DNA of 64,000 nucleotides from Trebouxia sp. TZW2008 (lineage: Eukaryota > Chlorophyta > Trebouxiophyceae > Trebouxiales > Trebouxiaceae). Position 1 is the first letter of the stretch. Each line of letters opens with the position of its first letter. Positions 50,040 to 63,300 of this stretch are shown in pieces. The translations under genes and the position numbers were made by a program. The stretch lies in assembly GCA_002118135.1 (NCBI GenBank), contig BDIU01000226.1:1-64000 (forward strand). The letters run 5' to 3'. Below the pieces are notes generated by a model. It was not told where the DNA came from and searched no databases. It saw only the letters and a list, made by a program, of their open reading frames with translations.

Positions 50040-53000
50040 ATGACCGACAAGTGAGCGGGCCAAACAGTATCAGCTAGCTTGGTGCTATGAAGGCTGCTAC
50101 ACAAGAGCTTTCGACGCCACTATGTCACCTGAGCGCGACTGATTACATGCAGGGTATTGTGCCGGTATTATATGCACGGCACCTGTAGATACGGCGAGGG
50201 ATGTCATTTTTCGCACGACATGGGGGAAATGCCGTCCATGGTGAGCTCGCAAGCTGATCAACCGCGCAAAGCCGACGCTGCTGAGTCACTTCTGCGTATT
50301 GGACCAAGCTTTGATGCGACGCTTTCAGGTCTGCAAGTACTACTTGGCTGGATATTGCGCATATGGGGACAAGTGTAGATATGATCACAAGAAGCCAGAC
50401 TGGGCCAAGTCTGCTCAAACCAGACAGTGAGTAAGGACAATGCCCCATAGCTGACATCTGTGGTGTCACCTCAAAAATCCAATACTCGTGTATTCCTCTC
50501 ACGTCAAGCATCAGTAAGCCACACTGTGGCATATCAAATACTGTCAGTCTGCTGTGCTGCAACCAGGTCTGTGCCAAAAACAGCCCAACTCCCTAGCAAT
50601 GACGAAGGCCAGGCTGTTCGGCAGATGCAGTCACTCAGCCTACATCCACAGGACAGCACATCAGCTGATCACACAGACGCTGCCCCCAGCACTTCAACAC
50701 CTGAAGGCGAAAGCGCAGATAATGAAACCACTGACTACAGCCAGTACTCAACATATGACTCTGGCAGGGATAGCACAGCACAGCCAAGCTCAGCATGGCA
50801 GGCTCAGCACAGCTACTATTGCGATCCAGCTTACGGTGCTTACGGTGGCTATGAGGACGGCGAGTATGAGGGGTACTATGATCCCTATGCGTATCAGCTA
50901 GAGGGCGAAGAGGACTCGGACTGGGATCAGCTGGGCTTTGCGGCAGAGGCTGAAGGGCAACAGCCCCATGAAGAAGAAGGAGAAGAAGAGAACAAGGACC
51001 CTCAGCAGGCAGCAAGGCAGCGGCAGGCAGCTCGTAGGAAACCATCTGAGCAGCCGATGTGCATGCAATATCAGATGGCAGGGAATTGCCCACGTGGAGA
51101 GCGCTGCCACATGGCCCATGGAGACCTCTGTCAGGTGTGACTAAGATATCAGGCATCAGACTGTCCACAGACATGCACTTTGTCAGGTGTGACTAGATGT
51201 CAGGCATGAGACTGTCCATAAACATACATGTTGTCAGGTGTGACTAGATCTTGGGACAATGTTCAATGTCCATAGACATCAGTCTGGGCTGAAGTTGTGC
51301 ACATGGAAAGGTTGAAGGACTGAATCACCGACAAGACCTGACACCTGCAGCTGTCGGGTGTGATTCACAGCTGGCAAGGACCTGTGCTCAAGCAATGTCC
51401 ATGGTCTGCACATAGCTAGGTGCTTTAGTCCTGGCTCAAGGGCTCTGCTGATGGCTATGTCTGACGCTTGTCCTGGCTTTGCTCAGGGTTAGAATGTGCA
51501 TCAATCATCCAATCATCATCCACTTGGTCCATTTCTTCAGCGTCTGAGCTGTCCTTCAGCCAACAGGAGTAGCAAGTTACATGCATCATTTCTTGCATCA
51601 TAGATGAATGCTTTGATGTCCGTAAGCAACCAGTACCTCTGACTCCCATGCTTTCTGCTTGTGCAGACATGTGGGAGGTATATGCTGCACCCGCATAACG
51701 AGGAAGCACAAGAGCAGCACAGCAATGACTGCCAAGCTAGGCACAACAGGCTAGCAGCGCTGCGTTACAGCCAAGGCGTGGAGTGCTGCGTGTGCATGGA
51801 GCGTGTGCTGGACAAGCCCACTGCTGCTGAGCGCAAGTTTGGGCTGCTGAGCTGTGACCATGCTTTCTGCCTGGGCTGCATTAGAGGCTGGAGAGCTCAC
51901 CATGAAAGTGGCGCAGACACAGACACGGTGAGCTCATGCTTGTGGCTTCATTCATGTTGTGGCTGCATAAGCGGCCGGAGAACCCACCACCAAAGTGTCG
52001 CAGACAGACACGGTGAGCTCATGTTTGTGGCTTCATTCGTGCTGTGCTTGCACTAGGGGCTGGAGAGCTTGTTGTGAAGGTAGCGCAGACATAGGCACAA
52101 TACGCTGGTTGTGACCTTGGTTACAATAATGTAGTGCCTTGATGTATCTCAGCTTGGCTTGGCTTGAACAGCTTGTGAGTGGCTTTTCGTTGTGTGTGCT
52201 CATGTTGCCAAGCTGTGTGATAAACTGGGTCCAAAGCTCCTGTGGGTCAGAGCAACACATGATAGCAAAGCAGCATCATCAAGAATTGCAGTTGCTTTTT
52301 TTGCATTTGTCACGGCCGTCATATGCAGTTCTAGTTAACAGCTCTGTTTGCTGTGTACTTGGAGAATCAGCTTGTACATCTGTGCATCAGCATGTGGACA
52401 AACATGTGTTGCAGGTGCATGTGAGGTGTACACAATGAGTGACAAAGCATGAGTTGTAGAGCGTGAGCAGTACACCATACAAGAGCTGCCATTAGTGCTC
52501 ACAATTGTGCATGTTTTGTAGGCTTTGAGGACATGTCCCGTCTGTCGTACTGCCTGCTGGTTCGTGACCCCTAGTAGCGTCTGGCCTGCCAACCGAGAAG
52601 AGAAGGACAAAATCATTGCTGGCTACAAAGCAAAGCTGGGATCCATTGACTGCCGACACTGGAACTTTGGTGAAAGCACATGTCCCTTTGGTACATCATG
52701 CTTCTACAGGCATGTGTATGCTGATGGCCGCCCCCAGGTGGGTTCCTTTGACTACAGACACATGTTTGCTGACGGTCGCTCCCTGGTAGGATCCATTGAC
52801 TGCAAGTTTTAGCGAATGCGCTTGCTGCTTTGAGATTTCTCCAGGCATGTGTATGCTGATGGCTGCAACGCTGCTGTCCTGAGCAACAGCCTATATGGGA
52901 TGCACACATGGTTTGTTTACATAGCCTGCATAAGTCTGGTCATCATGGGGTTGAGGTCCAGGTGCTCAAGGCAGCAGTATCCTTACAAATGCTGAACAGC

Positions 53001-53267
53001 TGCCTTTAGTAGCCAAACACAGTCGCCCGTGCTTCCCAGCCAGCAAATGCGATGACTCATAACTGGCTGCCTCCCCTGGACTGCGCAATCCATGAAATTA
53101 GTCCATATTTTGTCTGTTATACAAGCAGCCTGATTGTGGCTCATACCTTTGCATGGCGACTGCAGGAAGCTGTTTTGAGAAAATATGGCAATTCTGAGGG
53201 CGAAGTCAGAATCATGCAGCCAAGAAGGCTAGCAGACTTCATTGAAGAGTTCATGCGGCTCCTCTGA
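50040..53267 (+). CDS. MKRN: Makorin RING E3 ubiquitin ligase
   Basis: RNA-binding E3 ligase family with C3H zinc fingers around a RING. Exons 50040-50050 (MTDK, 11 nt), 50153-50240, 50329-50426, 50567-51134, 51667-51927, 52522-52737 and 53166-53267 keep phase and give 447 aa. Fingers: CRYYMHGTCRYGEGCHFSH, CKYYLAGYCAYGDKCRYDH, a Tyr/Glu/Gln-rich spacer (about residues 67-230), CMQYQMAGNCPRGERCHMAH, the makorin Cys/His segment CGRYMLHPHNEEAQEQH, RING CCVCMERV...CDHAFCLGCIRGW...CPVCRTACW, and a last finger CRHWNFGESTCPFGTSC. The tail EAVLRKYGNSEGEVRIMQ matches the DGR.EEVVLRHLG ending of other makorins. All chelating residues are present. The introns after exons 4, 5 and 6 each start with tandem copies of the preceding exon end. 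Confidence 0.94.
51125..51250 (+). repeat. Makorin exon 4 donor repeated three times
   Basis: The border TGTCAG|GTGTGACTA is present at 51134 (true donor) and again near 51187 and 51237, with the intervening ATATCAGGCATCAGACTGTCC-like block also repeated. The unit is about 50-55 bp. All three keep an intact CAG|GTGTGA donor. Related fragments (TGTCGGGTGTGA near 51352) continue further into the intron. Confidence 0.85.
51881..52105 (+). repeat. Makorin exon 5 end, two decayed copies
   Basis: The true exon end reads GCIRGWRAHHESGADTDT with donor GTGAGCTCATG (51928). The next copy (about 51960-52021) reads GCISGRRTHHQSVADRH and keeps CACGGTGAGCTCATG exactly; the third (about 52040-52105) is strongly decayed (GGGGCTGGAGAGCTTG) with no donor. 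Period about 90 bp. Confidence 0.88.
52640..52880 (+). repeat. Makorin exon 6 end, copies
   Basis: The exon end CGACACTGG...RHVYADGRPQ with donor GTGGGT at 52738 is followed by a copy reading RHMFADGRSL with donor GTAGGA (about 52784), and by a third fragment near 52845-52865 reading RHVYADGC after an AG. The copied units also include GGATCCATTGACTGC. Confidence 0.85.
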
Positions 53268-54340
53268 GCAGCAGCCTTTCCGCAGATTACTAGGACAATG
53301 GTTTGAAGTGGTCAGACATTTTGCAAAGCTCCTGTTTGTTACCTACACTCTCTATTCTGACTGATGGCAACAGCTTTCTGCTTGATCAGTGCATCCCTCG
53401 TTACTTGATTGGCACAATCTTACGATCTAGTAGACAGACAGACAGAAGAGCAGGCACATGCAACCTTGGCATGCAGTCAGGCTTACACCCTTTTGTTATG
53501 CTCTTGCCATCTGGTACCTTCATTCACATGAAATGGCAGGCATCAGAGGGCTCTTTGACTTATGCTCGATATCTGGCGTCCTGACCAGCACATGCAACGC
53601 ATATCCACAAACTCTATTGGCATGCGTGCATAGCCAGACCAGAAATTGGAACCGCAGCGCACTGGCTGACATCATTGTTTGTGTGTCAATTTCATCCAAC
53701 ACTTTGGGCAAAATTCTGTTGTTCAAGTTAGTCTGCACAGTAACGCCATGCCACGCAGCAATGGAGTGTGCGCTTACTTGCAAGACTGCAGCATTAATCA
53801 TATGAACTTGGGCCCCCCGGGGCCTGCACGTTATTGAAAAGGCCAGGAAGAAAACGCACAGACAATCACAGGCTTGGCATTAGCTTACACACTGTTTGTT
53901 TGGCTGCAAGTGATGAGCGTGGGTGGCATGGCACGTGCATGATTTGTGCAGACGTGTGCTTCATGTGCTGCAACTGATGCATGCTGAAAGTATGTACTGG
54001 CTTGGCAAGCGCTCTCGTCTGCTTCTATAGGTATAATTTCCTACAATCTGCTGTGGATGTGGATCTGTGACTTGTGCTTGAACTCGTGGCCGGCGGCAGC
54101 TCGTCTGAACAATACTTAAGATATACGCAGCGCAGCAAGTCAGCTAAGCAGCGAGTCAGCTGAGCAGCAACAGCCAACTGTAATATTCAATTCTCCGAGA
54201 TGCATGCAGCTGCACCACCAGTTTCCTCGCGGCACGAATGCTTGAATGTTGCTACGATGTGTGATCTCGGCGTTTTACAAAGCTTTTTCGTCAGTGTAGT
54301 TTTAGGAGTCTGCTTCCGGATCATCAAACCAAGTAAACAA
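53268..54340. other. Convergent intergenic region, makorin and TPR gene
   Basis: About 1.07 kb. Only short frames; none recognisable. CCCCCCGGGGCC near 53814 is a short GC palindrome. Expected to contain both 3' untranslated regions. Confidence 0.45.
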
Positions 54341-57300
54341 TCACAGATCTAACAGATCTAAAGACCCCAATCCAGCAAAAGAGAGCATCCTATGTGAGGC
54401 ATCTATAGCTTCCTGCCCAACCTCCTTAGTGATCACCTCCACTTGTTCCTGTAATGACCGCCGGAGCTCCCTTTTGTTTTTGAGCAGTTTGCCTAGGCCA
54501 TCAGAGGCTAGCAGCCTTAGCATGCCTTCAGCAGCATGAGCCTCACACAGCTTATCACCCACGCTTGCAGCCAAACTCATGGCCCTGCAATGCATCATAC
54601 TACGTCTGTATGTGCCCGTTGCTCAGCTCTTGATGCTACTAGACAGGTCAGAAGTCATCACGCAATGCTTTGCATCAGAATTCACAGTGATCTTGTTGCT
54701 GCACTGATGTTCAAAATTGAGATTGCACAGCAATGCCGTGCATTAGGAAAGATGGCCAGGCAAGAGTCACAGCCCAGCAAACAAATGGCAGATGAGCATT
54801 GCATGTCCAAGCAAAGGGCCTTCACAAGCTGCATCAACGCTGCGTAACAAGCTATACATACACAAACATTAGCTGAACACCATCCAAGGGCGGCGATCAC
54901 CTTTGTAGAGTCTGCCAGCCCCTGCGCTGCTCTGCAACTTTGTGCTTGCTGCAAATCAATAGCAACCCCACAGCAGTGACAGCCATGGTTTCAAGCTGCT
55001 TGTCCTGTTGCTCAGCGGCGACAGCACAGGACTCCTCAAACAGCTTGAGGGCCAGCTGCCTTTCATTCCTTGCTGCTGCTATCACTCCCTCATCATACCT
55101 GTCAGAAACAACACAGGTTTTGGTCAGCCCGTACTGAGGGCTTGTTTCCAGGATTAACTGATGCTTGTGGCTGTGATGTACATGACAAGAGTTGATGGCA
55201 GGTAGCTTTGCTTGCTACTGCTTTAGGTATGGAAGCAGACTGTCTGCAGCAATAGCACTTTCAGCCATACACATTGCTTTACGGCCTAAAGCCTCATTTT
55301 GCAAGGGTGGCGTCAAGGACAAATGTCGACTGCTCTAATTATGAAACTGCAAATACCACACAAGGCAAACAAACCATTGATGTGCTCACATGCTTGCACC
55401 AGTACCCATGCATCAGCATTTTGCACGGTCAAAGAGAGGCAAGCACCTAATGAATCCAGGCCTGTACTCAGCTCCCTCTTTGGTGAGGCTAATGCAGGTG
55501 TGCAGCTGGTGTTCAGCGCCAGCCAAGTTGCCCCGATAGATGTATATCTGCATCTGGAGGGTAGTCAAGTATAGCTGTGTGCGCTTCACCTGCAAACAAG
55601 CCCACAATTGATAGCTACGAGCAAGCAAATCATGTGCTACATGCAGTGCCATAACTGCATCTCATGCAATATAGATGCCAACAGCTGGCACTTAGCTTTC
55701 TCCATGACAAATGATGCCACCCGGGGAGGTGCAAGGCAAGCTTAAGTGCGACGTAAGCTATGAAGCGAGGCAAACTTAGGTGCAAGGTTAGTTTAGGTGC
55801 GAGACAAGCTTAGGTGCAAGGCAAGCTACAAATGAGCAAGGTGAATTGGCTGGAGGGGATCATCGGGTGTCGATTCCCATCATATAAAGCGCAAAACAAC
55901 CTTGAAACCTAAGACCCACCACCAAACCAATTCCTCTAACAAAATGGTAATTGCAAATTTCTCAAGGCGTTCTCAACCCTAGCGCCCAAAACCCAATGAA
56001 CCATAATGTCAGGGGCGAGGGTGGCCTGACCTGCAGGGCGGGGAGCTGGCCGGGATGCTGCTTGAGCAGGTCCAGGGATGTCTTCAGGCTAGCATCAGCA
56101 GCCTCCACCTCCCCCATCTTCAGCTGCATGTCCGCCACAGCCGCCAGAGTGGTGGCCGCCTCAGCAGCATTCCCTGCTGATGTCCCCTCCTTCAGGTCTG
56201 GAGTGCCTGCCAGCCGCTCATACGCTGCTGTGTACCTGCACAGCACAGCAATATCATTTTGTATGCTGAAAGACAGTTGCTGTAGTGTATGGCACCAGCT
56301 GTGGCCTCCTGGACTGTTGACCGATGATTGATTTGACACCTGTGCCTGCGCAAACGCAAGGTAGGTGACAGGTATTCCTCATCCTGTTCCTGAAAGCTAT
56401 ACAGCCGGCTTATCGCATCACCCAAGATGTGAAGCTGTGGCCTCCTGCTGAAATAGAAGCCCTGTGCTGTTTACCCTTAATGCCATGTGGTTTGCAGGCT
56501 CCAATAATGCACCTGCCCAGAAACAGGCTCTGAGCAGTGCAAACATGACATGGTCACACAGGCCACATCTGATCAGCAATAATAGCTCCAAACTTTTGTG
56601 CACACCGCAAGCTCCTTGTGTGTACTCAACTTCACAACAAGCTGTGCGCGACTGCATATGACCCAAAGACTGTGACTTGCCCCTGGTATCGCCAGATCTG
56701 ACATGGCAGCCAGTTGTTCCTGCGATGGTTGGTTTACCATCTACGATGGCACCGCACCTGACGCACAGCGTAACTGGCAAAACAATGTCGCATGCTTACC
56801 TCTCCTTTGCCTTGGGAAATCTGCACATGGCTGAGGCAATGTCGCCCAGGGTGGTGAGGGGGGAGGCCTCCAAAGGGGGCTCAGGGGGCTTGCAGGCCTG
56901 CCCTAGGGCCACCGCATCCAGGGCATGTTCCTCTGCAGCCCTCCAGCTTACCTCCACCCTCTCCCCGTTAGCCTGCACCACAAACAGTGCTATACTGAAT
57001 GACACGCACAAAACCTGTTGACTATTCGGCTTGCTAGGTTCCCCAGTCAGCCAGCTGTTGTCTTTCAGCACTCGTCTGCAGTCCCGACACAGGCGCAGCA
57101 ATCTGTGTCAGCAGCCTGGTTGCAGCACAACTACTTGTGAATGATGCTGTTGACTGGCGCACATGCAGTGTGAAGCGTGTCACTGGTTAGTGTGAGCCAC
57201 ATGGGCCGAAGCAACGTCGTGACGCCTCACACAGTTCACAAACTGCATTGCATTGTTGACAAAACTACTAACACCATTTCCATAAGCAATTTACAGTCCA

Positions 57301-60300
57301 AAATGGAAGCCCTGGACGCCCTTTGACACTACGAATGTTTAATTCATGTATCTTGTCTCCCACCTGTACGCTTTGAGAACATCAAGGCCTGTCAGGCGAT
57401 GCAATAGAGTATGAGCTTTAGACAGGCCAGGCGCATACAGGCATTGACAGGGCAGGTGGCTGAAGGACATGGCAAGGCAGAGCAATACAGAATAGGGAAG
57501 GGCACTGTACGAGGGTGAGAACATCAAGGCCTGTCAGGCGATGCAGCAGAGTATTAGCTTTAGACAGGCCAGGCGCATATAGGCATTTGACGGGGCAGGT
57601 GGCTGAAGGGCATGGCAAGGCAGAGCAATACAGAATAGGGAAGGGCACTGTACCAGGGTGAGAACATCAAGGCCTGTCAGGCGATGCAGCATAGTATTAG
57701 CTTTAGACAGGCCAGGTGCATACAGGCATTTGACGGGGCAGGTGGCTGAAGGGCATGGCAAGGCAGAGCAATACAGAGTAGGGAAGGGCACTGTACCAGG
57801 GTGAAGGAGTGTAGGGCACCAGCTTTAGGAAGGACTCGTGCACACAGGCATGTGATAGAGCAGTTACTTGAAGGGCGTGGCAGGGCAGGGCAGGCGGCAG
57901 CAGGGCAGGGCAGGCGGCAGCAGGGCAGAGCAGGGTACCAGGGTAAAGGAGTGTAGGGCGCGTTGCTGGCGCAGCTGCAGAATAGTGTGGGCCATGTGGT
58001 CATGGAAGGTGCTGAGCACCCGCTCCCCCAGGGGCTGCGTCTTGGCAATGCACAGGCCCTCCATGAACACCTCCAGAGCCTCCTCATACTCCCTCTGCCC
58101 CAACAGGCTCACCCCCTGCACCACGGCCAAGCAAAGCATCAAGCACAAGAAGGGTGTTCAAAGGTTTTGATGCACTGGTGAAGCTCAGGATCCACCATGA
58201 CTTGTAAACACCGACGGTGTCAAGTGTATGCAGACTGAGCCTTGTGCTACTTGGTGTAAGGCTTGGACCTGATGCTGCGTGTGCCAGAACACACATGAGT
58301 AGCGCGACACATGACAACTTGATTGGTGGCAGAATGCTTGCAGACAAGAAAACTGGTAAGACTGCTTCTGTTGACAGGACTTTGACAGAGAAAGTCTGAG
58401 ACAGGCTTGTTGCGACAGGCTGCAACAAATTGGTGAATTCCACCGCAGCAAGGCAATGTAGTGTAAAGCCATCAGATCAGCTGATGCTTGTGTACTGAGT
58501 TGTCAGGCAGACTTCGTGGATTGTCAGCAGCTTACCAGGTCCATGAGGACATGGGCATGCAGGACCAGGGGGTCAGGGGACCCCTGGAACCAGACTGGGT
58601 TGCTGGGGGGGTTGCTGCGCATGACCCCTGCAGCAGCCCGCAGCAGTGCCAGCCCCTCAGAGGGCTTTTGCAGGTGCACTAGGGCATGTGCCAAACTGCC
58701 CAGAAAACCCACATGCCGCACTGTCAGCTCTGCTGGTGCTGACACGTACTGCTGAGCAGCCGATGTCAAAGTCCAAGGCGCATCAGCATCCTGTGACACA
58801 TGCTGCTGAGTAGCGGCCCCAGATGTTGAAGGTCCATCAGCAGTCTGTGACTGTGACTTTTGCAGATTAGCTGAAGCTGGCAACCCCTGTTGCAATGACA
58901 ACTCTGCTGATGCTGACGCATACTGCTGAGCAGCAGATGCAGACGTTGATGGCACATCAGCAGCCTGTGACTGTGACTCTTGCAGGTTGGCTAGCATATC
59001 CTGCTGAGCGGTCGCTCCTGATGTCGAAGGGGCGCCAGCAGCCTGTGACTGTGACTCTTGCAGGTTGACTGAAGCTGACAAATCCTGCTGGGAGGTGTCT
59101 GCAGCAGACTGTGATTGTGCATGTTGCAGCTTGGCTGAAGCTGGCAAATCCTGATGAGAGGTGGTCGCAGATGTGGAAAGGTTGGCAGTGAATGTGGCTT
59201 GTGACCAGTCAGATAAAGAGTGCTTGTCAGCTGGCTCCGACTGATGAGCAGGGTCGTCAGGGGAGGCAGCAGATGCTGATGTGGCAGCTGTGGCAGCTGT
59301 GGCCGCTGTGCCTGCTATGGCTGCTGTGGCTGCTGTGCCTGCTTCTGAGGGGAGAGCTTCTGGAACGGCTGCACCTAGGGGCAGATGAGCTGAGGCTGAG
59401 TCCTGTGCGGGTACTGGGCTTTCTGAGGGGGAGTCTTGACTGTTGGCTTGCTCTGTGTCGAAGTCGCGCTCTAGAAACAATGTGAAAGCCTTCTCTGCTG
59501 TGTCAGCCATCTGCAGACACAGTAGTAAGGCTGCCTGAGACAGGTCTTGCACAGAGCAATGCCATGCAGGGCTGAAGTCAGGTACTTGCTCAAGGTCTGT
59601 GATGCATGCTCAAGCGCATGCTTGTGTGCTTCTGCCATGAGTCAAACATGCATATACAGTGAAGTTTCTTGGTAATGATTGCTTTGGTTCCCAAAAAGAA
59701 TGTCCTTATATTGAATTGTCCTTACTCACACATGCCACTGCAATCATAATGCAGTGTAGGTTACCCACTGCGTTGTCCTTACATTTGGAATGTCCTTACA
59801 TCGAGTGTCCTTACAAACAGAAATTTCTGTAGCTTTGTTTGAGCTAGGCGTTAAGCTGCAGTTGGTTCACGTCACACATAGGCCCACAATGCAGCACATC
59901 AGGAAACGTTTGCAGATGCCGCTATTGATGCTCAACAGGAGCAGGCGACCTTCAAGACGGAGCGCCTGGTACAACCTACCAAGGCGTGTCCCTAGTCGTG
60001 CTCAACACAAGCAGGTGAGCAGAGCAGCAATAACAGAGCACCCAATGTGCATGACAAGCACAGGAGCATTTGCAGAAAGGCAGCCAAAGCGCACCTGAGC
60101 ATGCTGCTGCAGCCAGGCTATGACAGTGGAGCTGCCAGGCAGGTGGCGAATGCCAGTCAAGTAGGCGCCTACGGCCAGCAGATGAGAGTCGTACCCCTGC
60201 AGGCCACAACCCTCTTCTACAATGACAATGACAATGACAATGACAATGACAATGACAATGACAATGACAATGACAATGACAATGACAATGACAGTGACAA

Positions 60301-63300
60301 TGACAATGACAATGACAATGACAATGACAATGACAATGACAATGACAATGACAGTGACAGTGACAGTGACAGTGACAATGACAATGACAATGACAATGAC
60401 AATGACAATGATAGTGACAATGACACAAGTCTCAGCCATGATATCAATGGTAGCAGCAAGATACTTTACTTCAGAATGACACATGCATCATCAATCAGCA
60501 AGAGGGCAGACTGAACAAACAGACAGTAGGACAGCCAGAGGGCCACAGCTCTCTTCTCCCTGACCAAACGGCTCTCGGACCCAGTTCCAACAACTACAGC
60601 AGGGGAATACAACAAGCAAGATTCCCCAGAAGCGGAGACCACAGACAGATAGACAGACAGACAGACAGACAGGCAGGCAGGCAGGCAGAGACAAGGGTGA
60701 CAGACCTTGAGGTGGGGGTGGGGGGCGCCTCGACAGCTGTGGTCCTCCAGCAGCAGGCCCAGGCTGTGCAGGCACTCACAGGTGCGCTCGCCGTAGCCAT
60801 CTGGCATCTCCAGCAGGCGCCGCACCAAGCACCGCCGCCACTCAAAGGCTCTCTGGAAGCTGGCCTCCTTGCCTGCATGCACACAGCACACACTCGTATA
60901 CTATGTTCATCGTGTTAACTTTGACAAGGCATCCTGCAAAATGCTACAGCAGATCGGTCTGCAGTACTATTGGTACAAAAGCATGGTTGGCTTCACAAAC
61001 AGAAACAAACACACAAGCCAGAGAAGAACTGCTGTGAAAGGCATTTGCAAGCTCCTATCTTTCAAGGCATGACTATGACATTTTTAAAGCTAGAGTTGAA
61101 ACAGCAATAAGGCATGCACCCTTTGAAGCCAAGACACAGGTTTACAAGGAGCTTGATGCCTGCACAGCAGTTGCAACTGTAAAACATGCCCGTTGCAGAG
61201 GAAACGCTTGAGCTTTTGCAGGTCAGGCAATCATCACTACACTGCTCCAACCTACGCTGAGCCCCTTTACTGAAACGCATCTTAGCCAAATATACCAGAC
61301 TTGTGAACCGAGTCGAGATGAGGATACTGATAAATCAACAGCGTATGATCAGGACGATGTCCATGCTCACACAGCAACAGGCGCATCATCACTTAATGCA
61401 TAGCATTGCATACCTGTGTCCTGCCATTCAGCATCATAGGCTTCAGACACGCCCACAAGCACAGCGCTCACTTTGGTGGTGGCATCATGGCCCCCATGCT
61501 GGCATGCAGCCATGATTGCCATCTTGTAGTAGGCAGCTGCTCTTTGGTGGTGCTTGGTGTCTTCGTACATCAGGCCATGCTCAGCGTGCACAGTCCTGGC
61601 CTTGTCCGGCCCAAAGTTCATCCTGAAGTGCAGACATCACAGCTTGCTAGGCATATGTCCTGCAGACATGCGTGGTCTGCTTGCATGCATGTGGGCACAT
61701 GCTGTACACTGCTCTGCACAGCCACCGTACATCTTCAAGTCACTGACAGATACCTTCTGATGTAGCATGCAAATTGAAGAGCTTGTCACAGCTATGCAGA
61801 TATGATGCAAACTGGCGCAGCTGCAACAGCTGGAATCAGCAAGGCTGGCTCAAGGCCCAACCAGCATGCAGGAAAGGAAAAATAGGCCATGCAGTCTTGC
61901 GCGTTAGCAGTCAGTGGCTGTGAGCAGGTCACATAGATACCTTAGAAGCAAGGTGGCCCCAGCAAACAGCTGATGTGCCTTGCAGATTCCTGATGGCGAC
62001 AAGTTTCCAGGCACCTCTGACAGCTGCTCAGCCTTCATCAACAAAGCTGAACCTGGCAACTGCCATTCATCCTGCATGCATGGCAATGATTGCTAAGCTC
62101 AATTTGGATGCACTATGAAAACTGACCCACCTTCAAGGCGCTGGCTACTTTTGACAAGCCTGGACCATGTCATGCATGCATCAAGATTGCTGACGTGGGC
62201 ACTCATTAGCTCTGCCGCACGTGACTGAGAATCATTGATGAAGACTGCTGCATGCTATCTCTGTAACAACAGGCATCAAATCTATGCAAGGAAGAGCCAT
62301 CGGACAGTTTTGGAAGCAGTCCATGGCATCAGCATCACTGGTGCAGTGCAAGCATCTGTTTTTACAACCTACTGCGGACATGCAGAGGTGAACGGTCAGC
62401 TACCTGAGGTCCAGTTCCACATGCGTGAAGGTACTGCAGAACACATAGGGCGTCGCCATCAAAGATCTCCCAACTAGTGGGGTCCCAGGGATCCTCGTAC
62501 TGCTGAGGAAACATATTTTTGTGCGGGTCTGACAGAGCAATATGACTCAGCATCAGCTCAAGTGCGCTGCCCAGATCTTGGCGTGAGTAGGTTCCTCCAC
62601 ACCATTGAAATGCGTCCTCCAATTGCTCAGAATATGACTCGGCACTGGGTGCTGTGTTGAGTCCTACAAGCACATGAGGGGCAATTCATGATAGCTTTTG
62701 TGCTACAAAACTGCAGTACTTATATTGATGACAGTACTTATGATGATAGTAGTTACACATTTTAGCACATGTGCCAGGTGTGTGTGGCCCAAGTCCTGTC
62801 TCATGACCCATGCTGCTGACAATCATGTTACTATGCTGAGAACTGTGTGCTGCAGCATAGCATGCGGACACAAACGCACAAACTCCTGAAGACGTCTTGA
62901 TTGAGCACTGACAGGTATCATGCCGAGTGCTGATGCATGTGCCCACAAAAACTAGGCATGACTTCAGAAACGTGAGCATGTCATATTTTGACTTTGTGAT
63001 AATCAGCTACAGCACAGACAGTCTGTCTGGCCCTACACTGGGTCTCTAGTAGAATCTGGATGGTGGGCCCCCTGTTGGGTCTCTAAAAGGATGTTGTATG
63101 TAAAATGTAGACTGTATGACTGCATGTGGCAGCATGCAAGCTGGGCAGAGCTACATACTGTAACAGGCATGTAGAAAGTCCTCTGGCGCAGCTAGGGCCA
63201 AGGGGCTGCACTGCAGCACCCGCATTTGCAGCAGGTTGATGAGATAAGCACCGCTGGCTGCAAAGCACATTGCTAGGTCTGGATTGTGAAACCAGATGTG

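Noticed and set aside
57375..57945. Regular 143-bp repeats as a CRISPR array
   Set aside because: Units are directly adjacent without unique spacers, lie in a eukaryotic intron and derive from an exon border.
60002..60514. Long open frames of two-residue repeats (VI, SL, HC, ND, MT) on both strands
   Set aside because: They come entirely from the (AATGAC)n repeat, whose unit of six keeps several frames open on both strands; they also cross a well supported exon border.
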